A stretch of 64,000 bases of DNA, taken from Diphasiastrum complanatum. Taxonomy: Eukaryota > Streptophyta > Lycopodiopsida > Lycopodiales > Lycopodiaceae. The notes under the pieces were generated by a model. That model saw nothing but the letters and a program-made list of their open reading frames with translations, was not told the origin of the DNA and made no database searches. The DNA is taken from NCBI GenBank assembly GCA_029204225.1, contig CM055102.1:48642870-48706869 (forward strand), written 5' to 3'. Positions within the stretch are counted from its first letter, which is position 1; the number at the start of each line of letters is the position of its first letter. The position numbers and the translations under genes are program-made. Shown piece by piece: positions 44,396-56,959 of the stretch.

Positions 44396-45204
44396 TATCG
44401 CACTCTAGAGAACCGGCATCCCAAACTACGTTTTTCATACTCCTGCGTATACCATTCCTTCTCTTCTTCTCGTCTCTTAATTTTTTTTATAATTTTAGTA
44501 TTTTCCTTTTCCTTTTACGTTATCTTTGAGACCTTTTTTGGAGTTGTGTTTTTCATTTCACTTCATCTGCTATGTTTTTTAAACTTTAACTTTTGACGAT
44601 CTAGTTACCCTCGCTGTTTTTTTTTTTTTACTGTAGTCTATTCTTTTTTTAAAAAAACAATAAAACTAAAAATAAATAAATAACAAACTTTTGTAAAGGC
44701 CTCTGAAGTTCCATCTTAGTTTCACTAAGACCAGGACACAGAGAAATCTGCAAGGGTTTGTTGTCAATCAAAAAACAAAAAAAAATAAATAAATAACAAA
44801 CTTTTGTAAAGGCCTCTGAGATCCATTTTAGTCTCACTAAGACCAGGACACAGAGAAATCTGCAACAGTTTTTTGTCAAAAAAAAAAAAAACCAACAAAC
44901 TTTTGCAGAGGCCTATGAAGTTTCATCTTAGTCTCACTAAGACTAGGACACAGAGAAATCTGCAAGGGTTTATTTTTCTATAAAAATAAAAATAAAACGA
45001 GTTATAGTTGGTATTGAAAAATCCTTCTATAAACTTGCGGAGAGGTGTCGAAAAGTAGTTTTTGGAAGCAAAACTAACCCTTTGCCAAAAAAACCTACAT
45101 AAGTACTTTTCCAATTATCATCCCTCGTCATAAGACTTTCACTGGAAGGGCATAGTTGAATTTATTTATAAAATCTACCCTTGCCCAAACCGTGACTATT
45201 CTAG
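44396..45204 (+). mobile_element. Interior fragment of gag-only family with tandem repeats
   Basis: It contains the block starting AGAGAACCGGCATCCCAAAC, tandem units with CTAAGACCAGGACACAGAG (44680-44980), and leader sequence up to GACTATTCTAGACTGAG, where gag copy D is joined directly. Confidence 0.7.
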
Positions 45205-45905
45205 ACTGAGGTGGAGGTAAACATCGTAGATCAGAATGTCCACACCGAAATGATCTGTCCTCCTGTTATCATTGGTGTGAACAATGCGGCATCAATCACC
45301 CATGTCGTGATTGTCCACTAAGAGACCCAAGAAAAGCCGTTATGACTCCTACCTGCTTGAATCGGCAACCTACATATGACCATGCAAATCCACCTATCGA
45401 GAAGTTGCACTATAAACACAAACTTCTAGTGCCACCTGGTTATGAAGCAGATGCAGATGGCAGGAATGAGAGAAAGATCCAGAAACAAGTTGACATGGCC
45501 ACACATGAATCACCAACACCACAGAAGACAGAGTGGGTAAAATCTAACCAACCAGGGGTAGCGGAAGAAGTCAAGAAATTGGCAACATATGAAATCCAGC
45601 AGATTCTACCAAGCCTCATTAAACAAATGCTGCCAAAACTTCTGGTGGATGAATTACAAAGGGGCCTCATGTCAGCCATGCAACTTGAAGGCAAACTGAC
45701 TACTAGTCAACGCAACGATCCATCTGTACCACCTTCAAGGGAGCAATCCATTGAGAAAGGAAAGACTAAGGTGGGAGATTGTCCTCTGATTTCATGCCAA
45801 TCATAAACAAGATCCAACCACAGTCGGAATGTTCCACTCAACATCTGGCCACCACAGAGCTACATCTGGACATCACATTGCTTAGACGGTCAAATCCGGG
45901 GAATC
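45205..45905 (+). pseudogene. Gag C-terminal fragment of gag-only family (copy D)
   Basis: It enters gag at GGKHRRSECPH and continues through CYHWCEQCGINHPC, PPGYEADADGRN and the coiled tail LLVDELQRGLMSAMQLE, then the block NPGNPSPKWPIAQQ, and ends in a GA microsatellite. It lacks the gag N terminus. Confidence 0.7.
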
Positions 45906-45929
45906 CAAGCCCAAAATGGCCAATTGCAC

Positions 45930-46018
<89 letters not shown>

Positions 46019-46095
46019 GAGAAGAGAGTTCACCAAGGATGGTTGGGCTATAGGGGCTCGAGCGCCTACCCATAGCTATGCACCAATCAACCTTG

Positions 46096-46185
<90 letters not shown>

Positions 46186-46634
46186 TATTGAGAAGAATAG
46201 AAGATATGTACAATGTGAAATGGCCTCCTTATATAGTTGAGGAGAGAGGGCCATCTTGGCTCTCATTGGCCTATTTACAATGGCATCCTAGCCCTTCAAA
46301 CTAATTGAACTTCAAACTAATGGTTCATTAGGAAAAGGGCCAAACTCACATGATTCATGTGAGTTTGAGAGATTCCCTTTTAACTTAGAACCTTATGAAC
46401 TTGACTTTGGGCTTTTTAATTAATTTATTCTAACTAAGGCCCCAAGTCTTTTATTCAAGTTCTACCTAACCATCTCATTGGGTTGGGCTTACACACGCAG
46501 GACGCGAGTGCCCTCACACTTATTATTCTAACTGTACACTGCACTGTCGCGGGGCCCACTAGGTAAGGCTTGGCCAACATTATTTCAAGTGGTGGGACCC
46601 ACTTGTTCATTATTGTGCAGGAAATACCCACAAC
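45930..46634 (-). repeat. LTR of tRNA-Asp family (minus), truncated, with two GA microsatellites
   Basis: From a GA run (45933-46016) through CATAGCTATGCACCAATCAA, a second GA run (46098-46184), the minus-strand TATA-like element and TGTTGTGGGTATTT read from 46634. The primer-side end is missing. Confidence 0.78.
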
Positions 46635-46635
46635 G

Positions 46636-46969
46636 GAATAGCCCCAACAGGGCATCCGACGACCTATAGTAGTGCCGGTCCCTCGGCACTATGGTGTTTA
46701 GTAAGGCCCCCGTTTCGCTCGTCGTTGTTGGATGATATAATCTGTAACTTCCTCCATGAATGCTAGTCTTTTCGCATTCTTGGGAGTTAGGAAAATTTGT
46801 GGACGTGTGTGAGCCAAAATTTGTCATTCCACACTTGGAATCTGCTTGTCCAGTAATGCCGCTCTATAATACAGTCGAGCCGCTAGGAGTTGGTTTTCCT
46901 TTTTCAGACGCCAGGAAAGTGTTAGGATCAAAACAGATGGGGGGTAAGAAGTCATTCCATTTGGTATAG
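46636..46969. other. LTR-adjacent sequence with conserved hairpin; no gene
   Basis: It contains the AGTGCCG/CGGCACT hairpin (46671-46690) that also flanks the LTRs at 20417 and 41267, then unrecognised sequence leading into the gypsy pol remnant. Confidence 0.45.
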
Positions 46970-49900
46970 ATGTGCACTAGGACCTACCCAACGAAAGATC
47001 AAACTAGCAGATTCGACAAGGAGGAAGCCTGTTGGAGAATTGAAGGAAGTCACAATATATATACAAGACAAACCGTTCATTATAAATTTTATTATAATTT
47101 AATGTCGACCAGTCGGACTTGCCTGCTATTATGTTCTTATTGGTCGTCGACCCTGGCTGTACCAAGCTAATGCTAGTGTCCATTGGAAGAAGAAAGAATT
47201 GTGTTTCCATATTAGCGAACATGACGAGAATGGAAAGTTGCATGAACATCTTATTACATGGCAGCGAGAACGTTATGAAGGTAAAAAAGTGCTATCAACC
47301 AGTTTTACTTCAGAGCAGTCGTCCTACGCCTTGAATATCTTTTTGGAGGAGGAAATTAAAACTAACTTTATGGATTGTTATGAAATTGAAAAACTAGACA
47401 TATCTAACCCTTTTCAAAGAGAAATTCAAGGCTATTCATCGAATAATATGACAATTGGTATGATTGACTCAAATGATACCTTATCTACTAAAGTCGTACC
47501 TGGAAAAGTCTTAATGATCTCTAAATTTTTATCTGAAGAAGAGGTTCGACAGTATACTGAATTGCTCAGAGAATATAACGATGTATTTGTCTGGTCAATG
47601 GAAGAGCTTAAAGGCATAAACAAGAAATATGGTCAACATCGTATCGACTTGAATGAAGGAGTAGTTTCAATAAGGCAACGACAGTATTGGTTGAATCCAA
47701 AATATTCGCTTCTGGTAAAAGATGAATTGGATAAGTATTTGGAGGCATGTATAATTTATCATGTTATCAGTGGTGAGTGGGTTTTATCTATTGTTGTTGT
47801 ACCCAAAAAGAAGACTGGAAAGATACGAGTTTGTCAAGACTATTGGCAGCTATAATTTACCATGTTCTCAGTAGTGAGTGGATTTCAACTATTGTTGTTG
47901 TACCCAAGAAGAAGACTAAAAAGATACGAGTTTTTCAAGACTATCGGAATTTGAATGTCGCAACTCGGAAAGATCATCATCCATTACCATTTACATATAT
48001 GATACTTGACCAAGTTGCAGGTCATGCTAGATACAATTTTCTTGACGGATTTTCAAGTTATAATCAAATATCGATTCGGGAAAAATATCAGTCCAAGACC
48101 ACTTCCAAGATTACTTACGAGTATTCCTCGAGATATTTATTGACGACTTTTGTATATATAAACTGCAAAAAACATTGCAGTGTTGCAGAGAGACCTCCTT
48201 GTGTCTTCACCATGAAAAATGCTTTTTCGGCATGCCCGAGGGCATACTTCTAGGACAGAATATGGAAGCAAGGAATTGAAGTCGACAAACAAAAAGTGGA
48301 GATTATACATAACTTGAAGGAACTGACAAATCCACGTGAACTCTAAGGATTTCAGGGACATGTTGGATATTATCAAAGGTTTATTCAAGACCATTTGTCT
48401 ATTGCATCTCCACTTACACAATAAATAGAAAGAAAGATGTTGAACATGAATGGTCTGTTGAACGACAACAATTCTAAGACCGTCCCAATTCGAAAGATGT
48501 TGAAGATGAATGGTCTATTGAACGACAATGATTCTAAGACCGTCCCAATTTGAAGATCACTTGATTGGGTAAGAACCTTTCCTGTCTATGTGGATGTTTC
48601 TTCATTCTCAATTGGAGTCATGCTCAGTCATAAGAATGATGAGAAGAAAGACTATTATGTGTATTATTGCGAGCATCAACTAAGTTTGTCAGAAAAGATC
48701 TATTCAGCCACCGAACATGAAGGACTTGGGATGTTTTTTGTTGTGAAGAAATTTTGACACTATTTGCTGGGCTATCATTTTGTCTTTCATGTCGATCATT
48801 ACACACTAAAATATCTGGTAAACAAGCCAGATCTATCAGGTAGCAAGGTGGGTATTTCTACTTCAAGAGTTCAAATATCAAGTGGATGTACAACAAGGAA
48901 AGTATCACACAAATGCAGATTATTTATCATGCTTAAATACTAGATCTGTTATTGAGAACTTAGGCGATGAATTTTGTGATGAGAACATTATGTTTCTATC
49001 AATTGAACATTCGTTATATCCAGAAATTATTTATTATTTGCAAAATCAGAATCATCCTCCTGGGTTTGACTTAGAACATAGAACTCTATTTCAACATAAG
49101 GTTGGACCGTACACAATAAGAAACAATGCACTATACAAAATGGGAGCATATGAAGAACTTTGACATTGTCTTGAATAAATTGATAAACAAACGGTTATTC
49201 GAGCCCTACACTCAGAAGATGTTGGTGATCATTTTGTAGTTGTAAATACTGTTGAAAAGATATTAAATGCAAAATATTGGTGGCTGACTATGTATAAAGA
49301 CATCACAACTTTTCTTAAAATATGTGATCCATGTCAACGACTCAGTAAGCTCACATCTTCGATGCATTGGCCACTCACTCTGATTCTTCTTCTTGTACCT
49401 TTTGAAAGATGGGGCATTGACTTTGTCGGACCTATAAAGCCAGTCACACGTTATATAAAACGAAGTTATATTTTGGTAGTGACTGATATGCAACAAAGAT
49501 GGTGGAAGCAAAAGCCACTAAGCGAAATGATGCTAAAACTATTGCAAAGTTTCTATTTCAAAACATCGTTACCCGATATGGTTGTCCTTTGGAACTTGTA
49601 AGTGACAGAGGGACACAAGGCTAATGCTTTGACTGAGAGAGTTAATGGCATATTGTATAAAATTTTGAACAAGATCACAACAATCTTGAAAAAGTTACCA
49701 CAAAACAGACACCTTTCTATTCGGTTTATGGCATGCATCCGGTACTCTCTATAGAATTTGAAGTACTGACTTATTGAGTGCAATTCGAATCACAATCTAA
49801 CGAAAACTCTAGTCTAAAAGAGATGTTTTTATCGATTGAGAAGCTAGAGGAAAAATGAAACTAAGCTCTTATCGATAAAGCTTTGATGATTCGATAAAGA

Positions 49901-50112
49901 TAGTTGTTTTACAAGAAGGAGATTATGCTCTTATGTATGATAATCGACATATCAGATTTCCAGGCAAATTGCATACTCGCTGGATGGGTCCGTACAAGGT
50001 TGTTGAAATTTTCGACAATAAATTTTTTCAACTAGTTGATCTACAAGGAAATTTGCTACCGACAAGAGCTAATCGCTCCCGTGTGAGATATACTACTTGT
50101 AAATATTTTTAG
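46970..50112 (+). pseudogene. Decayed Ty3/gypsy pol (protease remnant, RT, RNase H, integrase)
   Basis: In order: a protease tail (about 47040-47190, with YIQDKPF and remnants of an LLGRPWLYQAN block in shifting frames); a linker; RT N-terminal region (EYNDVFVWSMEELKGI, then VVVPKKKTGKIRVCQDY and DYRNLNVATRKDHHPLPF); RT palm debris (HARYNFLDGFSSYNQISI); the QGFxGHVGYYQRFI block (about 48340); RNase H (VYVDVSSFSIGVMLS, ATEHEGLGMFF, HVDHYTLKYL); an integrase zinc region (HSEDVGDHF, CDPCQRLSK); an integrase core (FERWGIDFVGPI); and a C-terminal block (LHTRWMGPYKVVEIFDNKFF). The RT catalytic box is not preserved. Many stops and frame changes occur. A 101-bp tandem duplication breaks RT (47751-47952). 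Confidence 0.85.
47751..47952 (+). repeat. 101-bp tandem duplication inside RT
   Basis: 47751-47851 and 47852-47952 both read ATAATTTAxCATGTT and on through the VVVPKKKT motif, with about a dozen differences. The period is not a multiple of three, so the duplication shifts the frame. Confidence 0.85.
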
Positions 50113-50812
50113 TTTTTGATTTTTGTGTTATTGATTATTTTATCTATTTATTTATTTTGATTAATCAATTAATTAATCTATTTATCCACCTATTTGACGA
50201 ATGTTTGCTAACTTTTCTTTTGAATGTTTGCTCTTTAGTGTGTGTCATGTATTGATTGATTTATTTTTATTTATTTTGAAGCCTTCGAACATTAGGGTAT
50301 ATAGAAGAATATTCTATAGCATCGAATAGTCGAAGCCTTGATTCTATATTTATTTCAGAGATTTGACCTAGAAATTTTAGTCAATCCATGATGGCAGATG
50401 TTTTTTGTATAGACACATGTAGTCATGAAACTTCGTGCCATCTTTATTACTCATTTTTGTATGCACTTACACCAATTTCCTTTGTCATTTCCACTTTACC
50501 ACATCCATGTTTATGCTTTTTTGATCCATTGCTTTCTTGCTTACTTCCTCGCTAACATTGCGATCCAGCACACTATTTTTACATACGTACGGTCCTGTAA
50601 TCAACACTACTCAACAATGGCAACTTATGCACTGACACCAACTAATGTCAACTGGAAGGTCAGGATCAAGGTGAAAATTAAACAATTTTAGAGGCTTGCT
50701 AATTAATGCAGGTTGGGATTTATGCACTGGCAACTGATGCACTGGCACCAACTAGAAGGTTAGGATCAAGATGAAAATTAAAGTATTTTAAAGGCTTGCT
50801 GATCAATGCAGG
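50113..50812. other. Post-pol spacer of gypsy element
   Basis: AT-rich spacer with a partial duplication: AAGGTxAGGATCAAGxTGAAA with TTAATGCAGGTTGxGATTTATG recurs at about 50655-50720 and 50755-50822. No gene. Confidence 0.4.
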
Positions 50813-50963
50813 TTGAGATTTATGCTCCATATTGATCCCTCCACTATTCTGATCAAAGTAAGTATTGAGTTTGTATGCGACATCATGGATGTTATGGATG
50901 TTGTTGATGTTGTTGTCATAGCACAGATTTGTAATATTCAGATGCATATTTCTGCGACTACCT

Positions 50964-52466
50964 TTGTTGCTGCGCTTCAAATGTCGAATGATGGCACGGT
51001 ACCTCCAGCTTTATCATTTTTTCATGCCAAGCAAAGGGCACAAAATATTCATAATCAACGACCTGGCTCTCATAAAAATTTGTAAATATTGTAATCATAT
51101 TCTTTTTCGTACGGATGTGGATGCAACAATTTTGGTTACTAATATCGGACATTTGCTGGTGGCCATTAAAAGTGAGCACATAAATTTTAGAAGCATAGCC
51201 TTCAAGGCATTCCATCATTGCATAAAGCATGGAAAATATGCAGCACACATTTCTCACATCTGCCACCATTATAACATTTTAATGGCAAAAGAGTTGACGT
51301 TGCTAGAAGGAAGAAGATAGACACTTGTAGCTCCACTACAAGTGGATTTATCATGTATGGTTATTATTTCGAAAAACACAAATGATGATCAACAAATGGA
51401 AGTGGGGCCGAGTCAATCTACACAGGACTCAGGGCCTAAAATTTCATATATGACTCTTGATATTGTTGCTGACACTACTCAGGGTGTAGAAATGTTGGAT
51501 TATGACACCTCAGATGCTGCAAATTTTCTATTTGAATTAGCCCAAGTTGAAGCTACCCAGTTCCCTATTCTTATAGTTTATGTTCCCACTGGTGCTACTG
51601 TTATCGGCCCTCAAGCCACAAAAGCCGATATCAATACTTCATAGAGAGACTACACACTAGAGCTAGAGTCATTGGCCTGATTTACTTCTTTGTATCCTGC
51701 TGCTCAACAAAATGTCATGTATATACAAAATGTCGATGCTGTGAGACAAGGATACGACAATAAAATTTTCAAAATATAGAGGCAAAATGAAGTCTTGAAG
51801 AAGAACATGATGAAGCTGTTGTCTCAGCTCAACACCATCGAGCAGAGCAACAAGAAGTTTGAAATCACCCTGTGCAAGGCGCATGACTATTCCTTATCCC
51901 TTCAGTCCGAATTGGACAAGGAAAAGGAGAAAATAAGTGCTGCTCAAAAGCACATCTCCACATTTGAAGAGGAATGAGAATCACTAAACAATAAGGTAGA
52001 TTATTACCAACTATAGTGTTGCACCGACTCGGGCACCATTAAAGTCGACGCTCGCAAATGGTAGTAGGCATCGACCGTTTTGCAAGATGCCTTCAAGAAA
52101 GAGCTTCTTCAGCCTTTGTACCAAGAAAAGTATATGTTTGAAAAAGAGCTAATTGATTTGAAAGAGTTGACCAAAGCCAGTTGTCCTGAAGTGGAGGCAC
52201 ATCCAGAATACACTCAGATAGTCAAAAATATTGAGGAACTCATGGTTGAGGTAGCTATCTTGCAAGAGGGCAAGAATGTACAAACTGTAGATCTCGACAG
52301 CACGCTTCTCAGTTCTATAGGTGTCGAAGCACACGAGGAATTTTGCAACTGTGTAGTAGAGAACGATAGGCTGAAGAGGGAGTACGAGGCCCTGCAGCTC
52401 GAAACGAAGGATGCCAGAAATGCCAAGGAGCTTGAAGTCGAGCCCAACACTACAGAGGGTACCTAG
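50964..52466 (+). pseudogene. Coiled-coil accessory ORF downstream of gypsy pol
   Basis: One reading frame continues through several stops from 50964 to 52466 (starts at 50964, 51342, 51795 and 52080 share phase). The N-terminal part has CKYCNHILFRTDVDATILV, then a middle segment (ATQFPILIVYVPTGATVIG), then a long heptad-rich region (LKKNMMKLLSQLNTIEQSNK, LQSELDKEKEKISAAQKHI, VENDRLKREYEALQLE). Same strand as pol and about 850 bp past its end, the place where some plant gypsy elements keep an env-like or other accessory ORF. No transmembrane or signal segment is evident, so it is not obviously env. I do not recognise the family. Alternative: gag of a neighbouring element. Confidence 0.5.
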
Positions 52467-53426
52467 AGAGCCAAACGAACCAGGTCGACTAAGACGAAGA
52501 AATCAGACAAGGTACTTGCAACCAAATTCAAGATTTTTCTTAATAAAGTTTGACTTTGGCTGCCTCTGCAATTTAACATTGAGTTACAATGGCATGTGGA
52601 TTATTGTTTTTTGCCAAGCATAATGGGTTATTCTTGGGCCGACTGGGAAACCACGTGGGAAAAAACAAATTTTTTGATTCTTTGGAATAAGCTCGACGTA
52701 GAGTAGAAGGGATGCCTCTGTTGGGCAAATTTATAGGGCAAATTTTTGGCTATGACCTTTGGTAGTGTAGAATTGTATATAGGATATACATTAATGTATG
52801 CCTTACATTATTTAAAACAAAAAGAGATGGATTTTTTAATTATCACAAATGAAAAATTGATTATTGTGGTACCATTGCCAATTCAATCTCTTTAAGCCAA
52901 ATGAGAAATCAGATTTTACAGTGTTCAAAAAAGAACTTGTTGCAGGATATTGATGTTTCCTATCCAAAACTCTGGAGTCTACACATCAACGGGGAGGATG
53001 ACTATCATCTGCACTACGAGAACATGGCCTACAATATTTGGGATAAGTGAGTCGATAAATACAATAGGAAATTCATCACTTACTCAGTGAATGGACTCGA
53101 TAATTTTGTTGCGAAAGTACTAAAAGATCAAGGATGGATCAAAATGGATAGATCCCAGAGATGTGTCACTCTTCACACATGTGAAGACCTACTGGACTGT
53201 ACCAGACTCATGGATGTACTTGATCCATAAAAAGATCATCATTTTGCTAACCCAAAAAAGTTGTTGAGCCCATTAGATGACATTCGTAATTGGGAAGCCC
53301 TCTATAGATATCCCCCTTGGGGAGCCACTAAAAAGAGTTGAGCCAACCCCATGAGAGAATGGAATCCAGAGAAGTGCGATAGACCCGATGAAAGATGGAA
53401 CTCGCTTCTTCGTGGGGAAGGAAGGG
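52467..53426 (+). pseudogene. Broken ORF remnants, unrecognised
   Basis: From about 52930 to 53430 one plus frame reads LWSLHINGEDDYHLHYEN, FVAKVLKDQGWIKMD and RNWEALYRYPPWGATKK between stops. Tryptophan- and charge-rich, family unknown. The preceding 400 bp are non-coding AT-rich sequence. Confidence 0.35.
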
Positions 53427-53429
53427 GGA

Positions 53430-53650
53430 TAGTGTTAGGGGGTTTGGGAGCCTAAGATGCAATATATATGGAATGCCTTACACACCCTCATCACCATATG
53501 GTTTTGAGATTAGTGGCTATGAAGTATGTGTTTCATCCCAAAGGTCTCAAGTTCCAATCCCACCCCTAAAAGTGTGGTCAGTGGTGGATGAAGTTCTCTC
53601 CTCTACTGGGCTAGCATGCTTGATCGTCCAAGTATTTGGATCAACCCTTA
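53430..53650 (+). repeat. Possible tRNA-derived SINE fragment
   Basis: GGTCTCAAGTTCCAATCCC (53543-53561) resembles a pol III B box (T-arm), with a weak A-box-like TTAGTGGCTATGAAG 30-40 bp upstream. No poly-A/T tail or target duplication was identified. Confidence 0.25.
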
Positions 53651-53926
53651 TAGCTCGATCTCGATTCTCAAGTGTGATTCAGTCTGTACCCCAGTCATGG
53701 CATACTTTGGCTATGGATAAATCCTTCTGGTTCATGGGTGAAGTAGGTGCATTCACGACTTGATTAGAGAGATTAGCTGAGTCCATAGGTTCTATTGGTC
53801 GATTAAGATCACCAACAGGAGCCTTAGCTTGCTCTTCATGTATCCACTCTCTTACTTTTCTATAACACTTTTTCTCCTTCCGTGGGTTTGGATACTCTCC
53901 AGGTCCAGTAGATCAAGTGTAATGGC

Positions 53927-54190
53927 TTATTGTGGGGTTGACTGTGCCTCATCCAAGACTCTTTCTACGATTGGGGGCTCCTTATGAACATAGACAAGGA
54001 CTTCTAGTTTTGTGGCCTTGCCTCTCCTATCATGTATAACGGTTGGAAGATTGATAGGTGTATCAACTTGCAGCTCTACAGGTCGGGATGGACAATCTTT
54101 GTAACAATGGCCATGGCCACACTCTCTACAAATAGGGGTGTAAGTGCCTTTATATATCATGACAGTTAGTGATGTAGTGATTCTCTCCAC
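53927..54190 (-). pseudogene. Gypsy-like gag zinc-knuckle fragment
   Basis: It contains YTPICRECGHGHCYKDCPSR (Cx2Cx3Hx4C), the same knuckle as in 16434-17200 and 26036-28392, followed by a Pro/Val-rich linker. Frames further downstream on the minus strand are broken by stops. Confidence 0.6.
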
Positions 54191-56100
54191 AACTGTAACA
54201 CTAGATAGGTGCTCTGTTCCCGTAGAAACATTGTTGAGCGGTTACAAGGGATAGATAGAAGCTTAAGTTCCATCCGCATAAAAACAAGAAAATCCTCATG
54301 TACGTACACATTTTCCAAGCTGAATTCTAATTGGATTTGGAGATCTTGACTTATTGTAGCAAAATTTGTTGGAATGATCTAGCGGTCAATCTGACAACCA
54401 GGTTTTCGTATACTAAGACTAGTGCTACATTATTGGGTCTAGGTAGTGCTAGATATTGTTGGGGTGACTTTTGGAACACGGGCCTCTGATAACTTGTAAC
54501 ATGAGATTGTTGTTATTGCATCCTCCATTGATATTGTCTTGCAACGACTTGTATTCTCAGATTATAGATACAAGTAGATGTATCATGGTTATTGGTGTTG
54601 CAAAAGATGCAAAACCTTTGGGCTACGAATTAGAAATGGGAAATTTAGAAGTGGATCTCAGATCTGGAAATCAAATCTTGGGAGTTTAATGGTAAGATCT
54701 GGGAAGTGATGAAAAATGTAGGTTTGTGAACAAGAGAATTTGTAAAATTGGGAATGTGAGAACAAGGTGAGTGATCTGGGGAATCTAAAATGGTGAATTG
54801 GAAAATGTAGATCTTGAAGAAAAAGTGGAGAATATAGGTTGGGGAATAAAGATGGGAATGAAACAAAGCATAGATGGGAAATTTGAATAGAAAAAATGGA
54901 AATGATGATTTGATGATGCCTTGGTAAATTTCCAAATTGGGATCCACCAGCTAGGAATGCTTTTATAGTTGGGGAATTCAAATCTAAGAATGTAACTTGA
55001 GAGAATAAAAAAAGGATGATGGTTGTTGATGGGTTGGGAATCTAGATTCACCAATTTGGCCAGTGATGTAGGTAGGTTGGATGAGTTCAAATTCTTGATG
55101 GCAAACTCAGATGGCCAAAATTGAAAACTTGGGATGATTTTGGGAATTTGAGGTGCTGGGAGTGAAGTTTTGCAAGATCAAAAGATCCCATAATAGTCTA
55201 TGTTCACCCTTTTGTAGATATAAATATCCATATCAGATCTCTCAAACCTTAGAATGGCAAACCTAGATCTTGAGAATTGAAGCCTATGGATCAGAAACTA
55301 TGTTTTTTGAGAATATACAACTTTCAGGCTGATTCTGTGGGAGTTTAGGTTCGCCTGACTGAAGTTAAGCTCATCATGATTGGGGAATTTAATTTGAAAC
55401 TCGGAAAATCTAGATTTCTAGTGAATCTTGAGAAAGTACAGTTGGGGAATGTACAAGCTTCAAGCTCACTTGACAGACTGATACAGATCTGGGAATGTAC
55501 AAATTTGACTTTTGGCTTGCACTTGGGAAATGATCTAATGGAATCTTTACTCCCCTTGACTACCGTGTAGGTGAAACATGTTTGAACTTACTCTTTGGTA
55601 GGTGAGAAAACTCAAAATTATTGTTGGTAGGCCAAAAGTGCAAAAAATCAAGATTTTCACACTTTTCAATGTACAACAATGGATCCTTGGGATCTGGGTT
55701 CGCCCTCTAGACAGTGTACTAGTCTCAGATGTATCTATCAATGATGAAGGAGGCAAACCAAGATGGGCTAATGATGATGCTGTAGAGACAAGAACATCCA
55801 CAACTTTGAGTTCAGTTGTCGGAAGCATGGTTAATGTTCTGGGTTCGCCCTCTAGATAATAGTTTCAACAAGTAATGATGGCCTAAATCTGAAGTGGAAA
55901 AACTTAGATAGCAAGTTTTGCACTCATGGGAAATGCAAACAGGTTCTGGAGGTTTTTCCTTAGTAAAATTTTCAATTTTCAAGTTTCAGATTCACCTCTC
56001 AGATATATTATGTAAAAAGATCTACCTAATCAATGGTGAAACAGGATAACCTACTTACTACAATTTGTGCCTCCAAAATGCCCTCCAGAAATATGAAACA
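54191..56100. other. Non-coding retroelement interior
   Basis: No supported gene. The phrase TTGGGAATxTxxAAAxTGGGxA and GATCTGGGAA words recur between 54640 and 55500. A short phrase GGGTTCGCCCTCTAGA occurs twice (55697-55712, 55840-55855). Likely leader of the minus-strand gag fragment at 53927-54190. Confidence 0.35.
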
Positions 56101-56959
56101 TGTTTGGTGCTTGCTTCTCAATGCACACAGATAGATCTAGAAAGGTGTTGAATTTCACACATGTGGGAGTACCCTAAAGTGTGATAATGATCTCCTAAGA
56201 CTTGGTGATTGCACAAAGATCAAACATAGATTGATAATCGAGATCTATCTCAAAAAAACAAGGCAAGAGCACTTGGTTATATGTATATATCAATCCAACA
56301 ACAAGTACATACGCGTGTGGAGACTTGTACTTGAAAAAAATATTATGGAAAAGCCTTGCTATCGAGTAGAGAGAGAAATCAACATGCAAACCTCGGGTAG
56401 AGAGAGAATGCCAAATTGGCTCAAAATAATGTATCTCACATTAGGCCCGAAAAACTTACATTGAATTGATCTAAGTCAATCTAGGGTGAAGGGGAGTGAA
56501 ACATGATTGAACCCCTTCTTTTCCTCCTCTAAACATGGTTGGTTGAGTGACTTATGAGCCCTCAAATTTGATTGGACCAATTTGGGGGATTTCTAGCTTT
56601 TTGATTGGTCACTAGCTCTCATGCCAACACATAGATGTGAGTCACTCATCCAACCTAACTAAGACACTTGTAGCAAGCCTAACTAGCTCGAGACACATCA
56701 AATCCTACTTTAGGCCTAATCATGACTTGACATGTGCACTTGCCTATTTTGCCTCTAATGTCGTACTTGCCTATTTTGTCTCTAATGCCAATATTGGCCC
56801 TATCTCCAACTGACATGTGGATAGATGTCTACAAAACTTGAAGTACCCCTAACTCAACATTGATCTAACATGACCACACGTCGGACCATGCTCCACACGT
56901 GTGAGATTTCCATACTTACAAGAAATTGTAAAATATTCAAGCTATATTTTGCCAATTTT
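56101..56959 (-). repeat. Probable LTR of a minus-oriented LTR element
   Basis: On the minus strand, a polypurine run TTTTTGAGGAGGAG is followed at 56959 by TGTGAAAAATTGGC, an LTR start. Near the other end, TACTCCCACATGTGTGAAAT (56149-56170 region) resembles the TTCCACACGTGTGAAATACA element of the copia LTR at 34042-34061. The far boundary and the partner LTR were not found. Confidence 0.45.

Noticed and set aside
53430-53650. A functional tRNA gene
   Set aside because: Only the T-arm/B-box resemblance is convincing. No acceptor stem or anticodon arm can be folded, so it is at most a SINE relic.
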